From: an uncultured bacterium
GTDB taxonomy: Bacteria > CALINM01
DNA: 8,485 nucleotides
Direction: 5' to 3'
NCBI GenBank assembly: GCA_938045315.1
Contig: CALINM010000074.1
Span: 1-8,485, forward strand
Every line of letters starts with the position of its first letter. The stretch's first letter is position 1. The position numbers and the translations under genes are program-made. Positions 1 to 6,768 of the stretch are shown piece after piece. The notes beneath the pieces were generated by a model that worked only from the letters and a program-made list of their open reading frames with translations, ran no database searches and was not told where the DNA came from.

Positions 1-3000
1 ACCAACTATCGGTAATTTACCAATCATAAATAATATTGATAAAGCAAGAGGCCCCTATGGCACAATACTTACAATAACAGGTTCAAACTTTGGAAATACT
101 CAAGGGTTAACATCTATTGTAACTCTTGGTGATAGTGAAGATGGTATATCAATTCAGTCATGGAATGATAGTCAAGTGGTTGTTAAAATTGATGATCCCG
201 CTATTGATGGCTCTGTAGTTGTTGTGAATGATTTTGTCCCAAGTAACAATGACAAAAAATTTAAGATTACCTCTCCTAATTATCAAATAAGTGTAGATAA
301 TACTTTCAAAACTTATATCAAAGGAAGTAAAGCGAGATTTTTTATAGAAACTACTTTCGAAAATGGTTATTCTACGATGGGGGGCATAAATTTTTCGCTA
401 GATCCAGAGTATACTACTAATTTAATAACAAATAGTAACGCCTTTTTCAAAAATGTGCCCGTAAAAATTGAAGGGGGTACAATTTTGGAAATAGATACTT
501 CTGGGCTTCCAGCTGGTATGTATTCTATAGGGGTTATTGCAGATGATGGTGTGCTTGCGACCAGAAAATCTGGTGTTTTCGTATTAGAAATTGTTGGAGT
601 GCAAGAGATAAAAATTTATCACGATAATAATGAGGTAACGGGGAATAGTATAAACATAAATAATCAGAATAATTTTTCATTGTTTTATGAAGTTTTTGAT
701 CTCTCTGGTAAAAAGATAACTCCACCATCAATTTTTGAAGAAACAGGAATTAGGGTGATATCAGACAATGAGAATATAATTACTGTTTATAAACAATTCT
801 GGGGAGAGGAGTTTTTTGCTAATGACAATGGCACAGCTAATCTAATTTTTAGCACAAACGAGTTTGATGGTTATAGTAGAGGAATTGCAGTTAATGTAAA
901 TTTGCCTGATACTCCAAAGATTACATCTTTATACATAAATCCCTCGCAAATAATAAATGATCCTGGTTCAAATGGTCAAAGTTTTACTTATAATGCTCAA
1001 TATAATACCGCGTCTTGTGACTATATAGGATGGGGAATGTATGGACTTTATGATATAGACTTCAGCAATACAGAAGTTTTTTGGGGTACAGGTACCGCAA
1101 CTGCCTCAGGTAATTGGACTATAAGAGGTAGAAGTGATAGCAATTATAATGACTATGTAATGCCTATTGATATTGGAACTACAATAATAACTGGCTCATG
1201 TAGTGGAAATAATGTATCTATACAAAGGTCAACAAAGTTAAATATTATAAATACCCCCGGTACAGCCATGATATCTGGTAAAGTAATACCTGCTGGTGGG
1301 TTTGGAGAGGTGTTTTATATAGAGTTTTATGATGCAGAGGGCAACTTTTTATTCCCAAGGCTTGCTCAAGGGTATCATTTTCAACCTTTCATCGTTGGTT
1401 TTATACCACCTGGTTATTATAAATTAAAATTTGTGTTTAATGGCAATGCAAAAGATTATTGGTATCCAAATGCTTTTACATTTAATGATGCTCAAACTAT
1501 TAATCTTGTGGGGAATCAAAACTTTAGTTTGCCCTTTGTTGTTGCCACAGAAAATTTACCAAAAACACCATGGATAAACCCAGTTAAAAAAGAGTTTGGA
1601 TCTAAACCGTTAAATGTTCCAGGTTCTCAAACTTTTACGTTTAAAAATATTGGTTTTGCTTCGTTACAAATTGGTGATATAAGAATAGTTGGAGATGAAG
1701 CATTCACATTAAATCATGATTGTCCTAATATATTATTACCTTTAAATAATTGTTCTATAACAATTACTTTTACACCACAGTCCATTGGTAAAAAAGTGGG
1801 TTATCTAAGGATAGAGGGGGAAAATCCAGAGCTGGGTGAGTATCTTGAAGTGCCGCTATCAGGGATAGGTCAGGCTCCTGTAAGTTCAGGAAGTGTATTG
1901 ATTAATAACAATGATCAATATACAAATAGTAGAACTGTAACTTTGAGTATAACCTGCGATGATCCAGAGGGGTGCTCACAAATGTGTATAAGTAATGATA
2001 CTCCAACATGTAGCACTTTTATTACTTTTGCTACCTCTAAGAGCTGGAGTCTTTCTTCAGGCGATGGACTAAAAACAGTGTATGTAAAACTAAAGAATAA
2101 AAACAATCAAGTTGGAGACCCTTTTAGTGATTCAATAATTTTAGATGTTACTCCACCTTTAGCAGGAACTTTTACTGCTTCACCTGATGATGGACAGGTA
2201 ACATTAAACTGGTCTGGATATAGTGATGCTACAAGTGGAATTTCACAATACGTAGTTTATGGCGGTACTTCATTACCATCATCTTGCTCAGGGACTGCAT
2301 TATATTCTGGTTTGAATGGTAGTTTTATTCATACAGCTCTAACTAATGGTACTACTTATTATTATAGGCTTTGTATTTATGATAATGCTGGTAATCTAAC
2401 CACAGCAACCACTAGTGCTAAGCCATTGCCTGAGACCGATCCACCAGCATTACAAAATTTCTTAATTAACAATGGAGATTTGTATACAAAACTTAATAAT
2501 GTTACACTTTCAATTTATGCTACTGATGAATCTGGAATAGATAAAATATGTGTAAGTAATACCAATAGCTGTACAAACTGGATAAATTATGTTACATCAA
2601 TGAATTGGACACTGCCAACGGGAGCAGGAGAAAAAACTGTATATTTATGGTTAAGAGATACTTGGGGAAATACAAATGCGACACCCTTTACTGCAACCAT
2701 AGTATTAGATAATGTCCCTCCTGTTGATTCAACGTATTCGCTTTTAGTTTCACCGGGCAATGAACAAAATTCTATAATTCTAAGATGGTATTATTCAAAC
2801 GATGCACATAGTTTTGTAAAAGAATACAGAATTATGAGATCCCTTACAAGTACTGGAACTTCATGTAATGGTACTCCAATTGCCATAATTAATGTGAGCC
2901 CGGCGGTTATGGAATATTTAGAATACTTAGATACTAATCTTCTTGCTGGTAAGACCTATTATTATAGGGTATGTGCTGTTGATGCGGCAGGAAATATTTC

Positions 3001-4831
3001 TTCTGGCAAAACAGGGAGAGGTAAGTGTAATGATACTTTAGGGCCTGTGGATCCCTTTGTTATTATAAATAATGGTGATGAGTATTCAAAAACATCAACA
3101 GTTACACTTAGCTTTGGTGCGAATGATGTTGGCGGTGTTGCTAAAGTTTGTATTGGTAATAGTCCAACATCTTTTTCTTGTAGTAATTATAATGCCCTAT
3201 TACCTTCTAAGACCTGGAGATTACCAACACCAAGTGGGGAAAAGACCGTATATGTAAAATTTTTAGATGGTGCTGGCAATCAGTCAGAAATCGTTTCAGA
3301 TTCAATCTGGCTTGATATGATAAAACCTATAGATGGAAAGCTAACTGGTATGTCTGGTAATGGTTTTGTTCTCTTAAGCTGGCAGGATGCAGTAGAAGCT
3401 GGTGGCAGTGGATTTGACAAATATATCGTCAAGTTAGGAACTACAAGTTATCCATCCTGCACAACGGGAGAAACACTTTATGAGGGATTAAATAAATCAT
3501 TTATACATGAGGGGTTGATTAATGGAACAACCTACTATTATAGGGTATGCGCTGTTGACAAAGCTGGAAATATCTCATCTGGAAGAACATATTTAGGTAA
3601 ACCTTCTAATGTAACAACAATAACCGGATCATTCCCCATTGCTACGTCAACCAAAAGAGAGCAAGCTATGAGAGTAAGCTTTGATGGTACTAATTATGCG
3701 GTTGCAATAAAAGGAGTTGGTAGCTCATCAAATTCAATTGGTGTCCAATTTCTTACCAAAGATGGTGTAAAAATAGGTTCTCCTCTATTAATCAATGGTT
3801 TAAGTGGGGTTGAACCTCAGATAGCTTATGGGAATGGGAAGTACCTTGTTACATGGAGCGATGATATTTATAGAACAGTAAGAGGACAGTTAATAAATGC
3901 ATCTACCAGAACTATTGATGGTTCACCTTTTGATATATCTCAGACTGCTCTATCAGCTGGATGTATAGATACATATGCAAATCCTGTATTTGATGGCAAT
4001 AACTTCTTTGTAATATGGAATTATGATGCAGCGTGCACAGATAACGGTAGTGGGCATGATGTGTTTGGAAGATTTGTTGATACTTATGGAAATAGGGTTG
4101 GAGATATTATTAATCTGATAGATGAGACGGCAACTGGTAGGCAGGAATACCATGCTATGACATTTGATGGCGATCTTATTTATGTTTTCTGGCAGGATGC
4201 AAGAAGGGGTGTTGCAATTTCAAACCCCTGCGGTGGTCCGGATATAACAAGTGTTCTGACAGATATATATGGTCAGATAATTTCGAAATCATCATCGGGT
4301 ACACCTGGTGCGAAGTCAGGGAACAACTTTCCCGTTTATGAAAGCATGAATATTGTTGATTTTGAAATGTTTGACGCAACCCACAATGGAGTATCAGTAA
4401 ATGTGGTATTCCAGGAGATGACACTTAAGTGTTTATCTGGAAACATTGATATAGAAAAATCGAATATAATTATGGCAGAGGTTTATAGTGATGGTACAGT
4501 AAGTGGTAATTATAATGTGACTAATGGTGCAACTTTCAAGTATTTCGCCCCTCAGGTTAAAGCGTCTGATGATGGGACAGTGCTAATTACGTGGAATGAT
4601 TTAACAAATATGTCCAACATGGAGATTTGGGCACAAAGATACTCTGGAGATGGGATACCAATAGGCGATCCATTTTTGTTAGTTTCAAAAAATGGGAATC
4701 AGTTTGGTGGTGTTGAAAACTATGATAACGATAAGTTCTTTATTCTCTGGAATGATAAAATAACTGTGGATATGGTTACTCAGGATTTCTTATTTGGGGA
4801 TGTATATGGTGTTTTAATATCTTTCCCATGA
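1..4831 (+). CDS. Giant exported multidomain adhesin-like protein (TIG, ASH, Ig-like/FN3 repeats, C-terminal beta-propeller), 5' end missing
   Basis: The frame is open from base 2, giving 1609 visible residues; the true start lies upstream of the window. The GTG at 176 is not a start, because an IPT/TIG domain (residues 1 to about 85, with GPYGTILTITGSNFG, then ISIQSWNDSQVVVKI) runs through it. Next come beta-rich segments (about 85-420), a possible carboxypeptidase-regulatory-like sandwich (about 423-517), an ASPM/SPD-2/Hydin domain (523-626, with CSITITFTPQSIGKKVGYL), three Ig-like + FN3 modules (632-1203) and seven propeller-like repeats (1204-1609). These families are typical of extracellular scaffolds and adhesins, and the paired cysteines also suggest export. 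No CxxCH heme motif, LPxTG signal or C-terminal membrane segment is visible; the protein ends in ISFP. Any signal peptide or anchor must be in the missing N-terminus. The ligand is unknown. No gene shares its transcript downstream, since a hairpin follows the stop. Confidence 0.9.
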   Translation, partial: PTIGNLPIINNIDKARGPYGTILTITGSNFGNTQGLTSIVTLGDSEDGISIQSWNDSQVVVKIDDPAIDGSVVVVNDFVPSNNDKKFKITSPNYQISVDNTFKTYIKGSKARFFIETTFENGYSTMGGINFSLDPEYTTNLITNSNAFFKNVPVKIEGGTILEIDTSGLPAGMYSIGVIADDGVLATRKSGVFVLEIVGVQEIKIYHDNNEVTGNSININNQNNFSLFYEVFDLSGKKITPPSIFEETGIRVISDNENIITVYKQFWGEEFFANDNGTANLIFSTNEFDGYSRGIAVNVNLPDTPKITSLYINPSQIINDPGSNGQSFTYNAQYNTASCDYIGWGMYGLYDIDFSNTEVFWGTGTATASGNWTIRGRSDSNYNDYVMPIDIGTTIITGSCSGNNVSIQRSTKLNIINTPGTAMISGKVIPAGGFGEVFYIEFYDAEGNFLFPRLAQGYHFQPFIVGFIPPGYYKLKFVFNGNAKDYWYPNAFTFNDAQTINLVGNQNFSLPFVVATENLPKTPWINPVKKEFGSKPLNVPGSQTFTFKNIGFASLQIGDIRIVGDEAFTLNHDCPNILLPLNNCSITITFTPQSIGKKVGYLRIEGENPELGEYLEVPLSGIGQAPVSSGSVLINNNDQYTNSRTVTLSITCDDPEGCSQMCISNDTPTCSTFITFATSKSWSLSSGDGLKTVYVKLKNKNNQVGDPFSDSIILDVTPPLAGTFTASPDDGQVTLNWSGYSDATSGISQYVVYGGTSLPSSCSGTALYSGLNGSFIHTALTNGTTYYYRLCIYDNAGNLTTATTSAKPLPETDPPALQNFLINNGDLYTKLNNVTLSIYATDESGIDKICVSNTNSCTNWINYVTSMNWTLPTGAGEKTVYLWLRDTWGNTNATPFTATIVLDNVPPVDSTYSLLVSPGNEQNSIILRWYYSNDAHSFVKEYRIMRSLTSTGTSCNGTPIAIINVSPAVMEYLEYLDTNLLAGKTYYYRVCAVDAAGNISSGKTGRGKCNDTLGPVDPFVIINNGDEYSKTSTVTLSFGANDVGGVAKVCIGNSPTSFSCSNYNALLPSKTWRLPTPSGEKTVYVKFLDGAGNQSEIVSDSIWLDMIKPIDGKLTGMSGNGFVLLSWQDAVEAGGSGFDKYIVKLGTTSYPSCTTGETLYEGLNKSFIHEGLINGTTYYYRVCAVDKAGNISSGRTYLGKPSNVTTITGSFPIATSTKREQAMRVSFDGTNYAVAIKGVGSSSNSIGVQFLTKDGVKIGSPLLINGLSGVEPQIAYGNGKYLVTWSDDIYRTVRGQLINASTRTIDGSPFDISQTALSAGCIDTYANPVFDGNNFFVIWNYDAACTDNGSGHDVFGRFVDTYGNRVGDIINLIDETATGRQEYHAMTFDGDLIYVFWQDARRGVAISNPCGGPDITSVLTDIYGQIISKSSSGTPGAKSGNNFPVYESMNIVDFEMFDATHNGVSVNVVFQEMTLKCLSGNIDIEKSNIIMAEVYSDGTVSGNYNVTNGATFKYFAPQVKASDDGTVLITWNDLTNMSNMEIWAQRYSGDGIPIGDPFLLVSKNGNQFGGVENYDNDKFFILWNDKITVDMVTQDFLFGDVYGVLISFP
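1895..3610 (+). repeat. Three tandem Ig-like + fibronectin III modules within the giant protein
   Basis: The modules run 1895-2446, 2447-3046 and 3047-3610, roughly 184-200 residues each. The first half of each has the pattern INN(G/N)DxYxxxxxVTLS, then (C)(I/V)(S/G)N, a W(S/T/R)L turn, KTVY and LDxxxP. The second half is FN3-like, with a conserved (T/K)TYYYR(L/V)C and a following DxAGN. Each half carries a cysteine pair: CxxN with a second Cys 5-10 residues later in the Ig-like half, and SC plus YYYRxC in the FN3 half. Ig-like modules with KTVY and DxxGN motifs are common in bacterial surface proteins. The arrangement suggests a stiff spacer holding the C-terminal propeller away from the cell; that role is inferred. 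Confidence 0.85.
3611..4828 (+). repeat. Seven propeller-blade-like repeats at the C-terminus of the giant protein
   Basis: I count seven repeats starting near 3659, 3809, 3971, 4145, 4352, 4541 and 4703, of about 42-69 residues. The shared pattern is xxxFDGxxYxVxWxD, a variable loop, then (I/V)xGQ or VFGR, and often GxxIGxPFxI. Clear cases are VSFDGTNYAV, IAYGNGKYLVTWSD, PVFDGNNFFVIWN, MTFDGDLIYVFWQDAR, VKASDDGTVLITWND and ENYDNDKFFILWND. Repeats 4 and 5 are longer and more diverged. The last repeat stops at DVYGVLISFP, before the usual final strand, while the segment before repeat 1 (ITGSFPIATS) looks like that missing strand. This is what a closed seven-bladed propeller with an N-terminal closing strand would show. 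The fold is inferred from the pattern alone. Confidence 0.6.
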
Positions 4832-4847
4832 TTACTATGATTAGTAA

Positions 4848-4876
4848 AACAAGCGGGCTTTAAAAGCCCGCTTGTT
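4848..4876 (+). terminator. GC-rich hairpin, likely intrinsic terminator
   Basis: Perfect 14-bp inverted repeat (AACAAGCGGGCTTT and its complement) with one base between the arms, 16 bases after the stop of the giant protein gene. The GCGGGC core is strikingly GC-rich for this region. The tail on the plus strand is TTGTTATAA, only moderately T-rich. On the minus strand the tail is TTGTTTTACTAA, so the hairpin could act in both directions. Confidence 0.7.
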
Positions 4877-5124
4877 ATAAAGGTCCTTAATATAGACAAA
4901 TTGACCAGTAGATTTTAGCATAGGCTTCTTAAAAGAGTTAAAGCTTAATTTAAACAAGTGTTCCATGAATAGGGTAGACATTTTAAAATATGGTGATGTA
5001 TCAATGAATTAGAAGCTTTAAGTTTCTATAAGGTGTTATTTCATACATAGCGATACCGAAGTTAGGTTTAGAAAAGTTCCCTGTGTCCTGTTCTTTTTGT
5101 GTTTTATAGAAGTCTTACGCCTTT

Positions 5125-5145
5125 TTGATTTATCTTCTAAATCAA
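5125..5145. promoter_or_regulatory. Inverted repeat overlapping the promoter -35 and spacer, possible operator
   Basis: Perfect 8-bp arms, TTGATTTA and TAAATCAA, around a 5-base centre (TCTTC). The left arm contains the candidate -35 hexamer and the right arm ends three bases before TATAAT, so a bound dimer would block RNA polymerase. No gene for a regulator lies in the window and the site matches no family I can name with confidence. An AT-rich repeat of this size can arise by chance. Confidence 0.3.
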
Positions 5146-5154
5146 CGCTATAAT
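5125..5154 (+). promoter_or_regulatory. Candidate sigma70 promoter for the rsmD operon
   Basis: TTGATT (5125-5130) and a perfect TATAAT (5149-5154) are separated by 18 bases, on the strand of the rsmD operon. Transcription would start near 5161 and leave a leader of about 160 bases before the rsmD ATG. A weaker alternative lies closer: TTGATA (5277-5282), 15 bases, TGTAAT (5298-5303), which would give a leader of only about 12 bases. Both are read by eye; which is used cannot be decided here. Confidence 0.45.
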
Positions 5155-5184
5155 ACTCATATCTTTTTACACTCACTCATATCT
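5155..5184. repeat. Direct repeat ACTCATATCT, two copies spaced 20 bp
   Basis: Identical 10-bp copies at 5155-5164 and 5175-5184, directly after the TATAAT box. A 20-bp period is close to two helical turns, so both copies would face the same side of the DNA. This could be a paired protein site around the transcription start or the remains of a local duplication. Confidence 0.4.
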
Positions 5185-5275
5185 ACTCTAAAAAATTCCT
5201 TCTTCTTCGTCACATTTACTACACATTTTCATTTTAACATGTCCATACCTATTTGGGGTTTTTAATTAAACTTAA

Positions 5276-5288
5276 CTTGATAATCAAG
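5276..5288. promoter_or_regulatory. Palindrome CTTGATAATCAAG upstream of rsmD
   Basis: Perfect 6-bp arms around one base, 34 bases before the rsmD ATG and overlapping the TTGATA of the weaker candidate promoter. The TTGAT/ATCAA half-sites also occur in the inverted repeat at 5125-5145, but with different spacing. It may be an operator or a small hairpin in the leader. Confidence 0.3.
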
Positions 5289-5322
5289 CCTGCTTATTGT
5301 AATCTGTAGACATTAATTAGTT

Positions 5323-5865
5323 ATGAAAGTTATCTCTGGTAGACTAAAAGGAAAGATTCTAAAAAGTCCTGATGATATAAGACCTGTAACTTCAATGATT
5401 AGGGAAGCAATTTTTAATACGTTAAATTGGGTTGACTGGGAGAGCTCTAAAGTCCTTGACCTTTTTTGTGGTGCTGGAAGTTTTGGAATAGAGGCAATAA
5501 GCAGAAGAGCTAAATATGTAGTTTTCATTGATAAAAGTAGTAAAAGTATAAATTTTGTAAAAAAAAATTTAGAAGGTGTTGATTGGAATGGAAAATTAAT
5601 AATTTCTGATTTTAAGTTAGCATTAAAAAACCTTTTTAAAAAAAACGAAAAATTTAATATAATCTTTGCTGATCCTCCTTTTGATTTGTTTTTGGGGGAT
5701 GAAATTTTAAAAACTATTGAAAAATTTAATATGCTTGATGATTCAGGCATTTTGATTTTAAGACTGAGGGACAAGGAAAAATTAAATTATCATTATAGCT
5801 GGATTGCAGATGTGAGAAAGTATGGTGACTCTGTTGTTTACTATTTGAGAAGAGGCAAAAAGTGA
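5323..5865 (+). CDS. rsmD: 16S rRNA (guanine(966)-N2)-methyltransferase RsmD
   Basis: 180 residues, the usual length for RsmD, which uses S-adenosylmethionine to methylate N2 of G966 (E. coli numbering) of 16S rRNA during 30S subunit assembly in the cytoplasm. The N-terminus MKVISGRLKGKIL and the RPVTSMIREAIFNTL stretch (20-34) are typical of the family, although the usual RPT-x-x-R/V-R-E form is slightly altered. The Rossmann SAM-binding motif is VLDLFCGAGSFGIEA (44-58), with an acidic FID (68-70) ending strand 2. The catalytic (D/N)PP(F/Y) motif is DPPF (117-120). The start is fixed by the family N-terminus; no clear Shine-Dalgarno precedes it. It is the first gene of an operon, and its stop overlaps the next start (GTGA). 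The rsmD-coaD association is common in bacteria. Lysine and asparagine are abundant, as expected from the AT-rich DNA. Confidence 0.95.
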   Translation: MKVISGRLKGKILKSPDDIRPVTSMIREAIFNTLNWVDWESSKVLDLFCGAGSFGIEAISRRAKYVVFIDKSSKSINFVKKNLEGVDWNGKLIISDFKLALKNLFKKNEKFNIIFADPPFDLFLGDEILKTIEKFNMLDDSGILILRLRDKEKLNYHYSWIADVRKYGDSVVYYLRRGKK

Positions 5866-6281
5866 AAAAATATTTGATATATTTTTTTCTCTTACTTTCA
5901 ATTAGTAACTCTTTTGCAGAGAGTAAAATTTTCAGAGATGAAAAAGTTAATATTTTTTATGATAGACTTATGAACCTGTTTTCCTATGACAAATATAGAG
6001 ATTTTTATGATGAGCATATTGATCATCATGAAGTATCTTATGAGGAATTTAAAAATATCATAAAAAGTTCTGGATTGAAAATATCTGGTAGTTCTGAGAG
6101 TAAATTAGTTGGCTGGGATAGAAAGGGTAAGAGTTTAAAAATTATTTTAGAACTTGTTTATAAGGGAAACAATAATAAGAAGGAGAGGATATTCTTAAAC
6201 TGTATTGAAAAGACTGATAAAATAATTGTGCCCCTAAGAGAATTTAAAAAAATCTATACAATAAAAGGGAGAAAAAAATAA
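5862..6281 (+). CDS. Small exported protein of unknown function (possible NTF2-like fold)
   Basis: 139 residues; I do not recognise the family. It starts with GTG overlapping the rsmD stop by 4 bases (GTGA), with a good ribosome binding site (GAGG, 5852-5855, six bases upstream). The N-terminus is a clear Sec signal peptide: MKK, then a hydrophobic stretch YLIYFFLLLSI, and a likely signal peptidase I site after SFA (residue 19). There is no lipobox. The mature part of about 120 residues is highly charged. Its first half looks helical and aromatic-rich (FYDRLMNLFSYDKYRDFYDEH, residues 32-52, split by loops), followed by EEFKNIIKSSG (61-71), and its second half looks like beta strands (KLVGWD, LKIILELVY, ERIFLNCIE). 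This order resembles small NTF2-like periplasmic proteins; that is an inference. It holds one cysteine and a His-rich EHIDHHE (51-57). Coupling to rsmD and coaD shows co-expression, not shared function. Confidence 0.85.
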   Translation: MKKYLIYFFLLLSISNSFAESKIFRDEKVNIFYDRLMNLFSYDKYRDFYDEHIDHHEVSYEEFKNIIKSSGLKISGSSESKLVGWDRKGKSLKIILELVYKGNNNKKERIFLNCIEKTDKIIVPLREFKKIYTIKGRKK

Positions 6282-6766
6282 TGATAGCCGTCTATCCAGG
6301 CTCTTTTGATCCTATTACGAATGGACATATAGATATTATTCTAAGGAGCTGCATGATTTTTTCTAAGGTTATAGTGGCAGTAGCAAATAATTCAGAAAAA
6401 AAAGGACTCTTTACTCCTGAAGAACGTGTAGAAATGATAAAAGAAACTTTTCACGACAATCCTAAAATTGAAGTAGATCGGTTTAATGGCTTGCTTGTTA
6501 AGTATGTAAGGGAAAGGGATATAAGGGTGATAATCAGGGGCTTAAGAGCAGTTTCTGACTTTGAATATGAATTTCAGATGGCTTTAATGAATAAAAAGCT
6601 TTGGAAGGAAGTTGAGACTGTTTTTATGATGAGCTCAGAAAATAATATGTATGTCAGTTCAAGAATTGTTAAAGAAATATTTAGTTTAGGGGGATGTGTA
6701 AAAGATTTAGTTCCAGAAAATGTCAGAATGAGACTGGAAAAAAAATTTAAAGAAATAAGGGGTTAG
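6281..6766 (+). CDS. coaD: Pantetheine-phosphate adenylyltransferase CoaD
   Basis: 161 residues, the usual length for this hexameric cytoplasmic enzyme. It transfers AMP from ATP to 4'-phosphopantetheine, forming dephospho-CoA and pyrophosphate, the penultimate step of coenzyme A synthesis. The nucleotidyltransferase motif is GSFDPITNGH (7-16), in which H16 corresponds to the catalytic-site HxGH-type histidine and T/N positions line the ATP site. RGLRAVSDFEYEFQMALMN (86-104) is the family signature for substrate and ATP phosphates, and YVSSRIVKE (124-132) is the C-terminal ISSTxIKE-type motif. The ATG overlaps the upstream TAA by one base (TAATG), with a strong AAGGGAG site nine bases before it, so it should be translated independently as well as coupled. 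All key positions are present. Confidence 0.97.
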   Translation: MIAVYPGSFDPITNGHIDIILRSCMIFSKVIVAVANNSEKKGLFTPEERVEMIKETFHDNPKIEVDRFNGLLVKYVRERDIRVIIRGLRAVSDFEYEFQMALMNKKLWKEVETVFMMSSENNMYVSSRIVKEIFSLGGCVKDLVPENVRMRLEKKFKEIRG

Positions 6767-6768
6767 TG

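Larger units (their letters stand above)
4877..5322. other. Intergenic region without a convincing intact gene
   Basis: No plus-strand frame looks coding. The left half shows a 9-bp inverted repeat (TTAAAGCTT near 4938 and AAGCTTTAA near 5013). On the minus strand there are short open stretches with natural-looking composition in more than one frame: 46 codons from an ATG at 4981 down to 4841, 37 codons from 5114 down to 5001, and 46 codons from a GTG at 5176 down to 5036. The first and third lie in the same frame, separated by three stops. None has a ribosome binding site, and the first runs through the terminator hairpin. They could be remnants of a decayed leftward gene, but chance in AT-rich DNA is not excluded. 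The right half is pyrimidine-rich on the plus strand and holds promoter-like and repeat signals, listed separately. Confidence 0.5.

Noticed and set aside
1-4831. Possible multiheme cytochrome, because large exported proteins with such domains sometimes carry hemes
   Set aside because: No CxxCH motif is present in the visible 1609 residues; the cysteines are spaced as pairs within beta domains.
4938-5021. 9-bp inverted repeat TTAAAGCTT / AAGCTTTAA as insertion sequence ends
   Set aside because: The arms are short, contain a self-palindromic AAGCTT, enclose only about 65 bases and have no target duplication.
5036-5176. 46-codon minus-strand frame from a GTG at 5176
   Set aside because: There is no ribosome binding site, the sequence is rich in Lys/Arg as expected from A-rich DNA, and it overlaps the best promoter on the other strand. 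Kept only as part of the possible decayed gene.
5155-5184. Start of a CRISPR array
   Set aside because: Only two 10-bp copies at a 20-bp period; the repeat and spacer lengths are far too short, and no further copies or cas genes are seen.
5190-5232. Short minus-strand frame MKMCSKCDEEEGIF with a CxxC pair
   Set aside because: Only 14 codons before a stop, with no ribosome binding site. A zinc-ribbon start is not supported by so little sequence.
5125-5288. TTGAT/ATCAA half-sites resembling an FNR/CRP-family box
   Set aside because: The known FNR box has four bases between the half-sites. Here the spacings are 11 (5125-5145) and 1 (5276-5288), so neither fits.
5313-5774. 153-codon minus-strand open frame opposite rsmD
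   Set aside because: It is antisense to a gene with complete RsmD motifs, its translation is low-complexity and Phe/Ser/Leu-rich, and nothing in it suggests a protein family.
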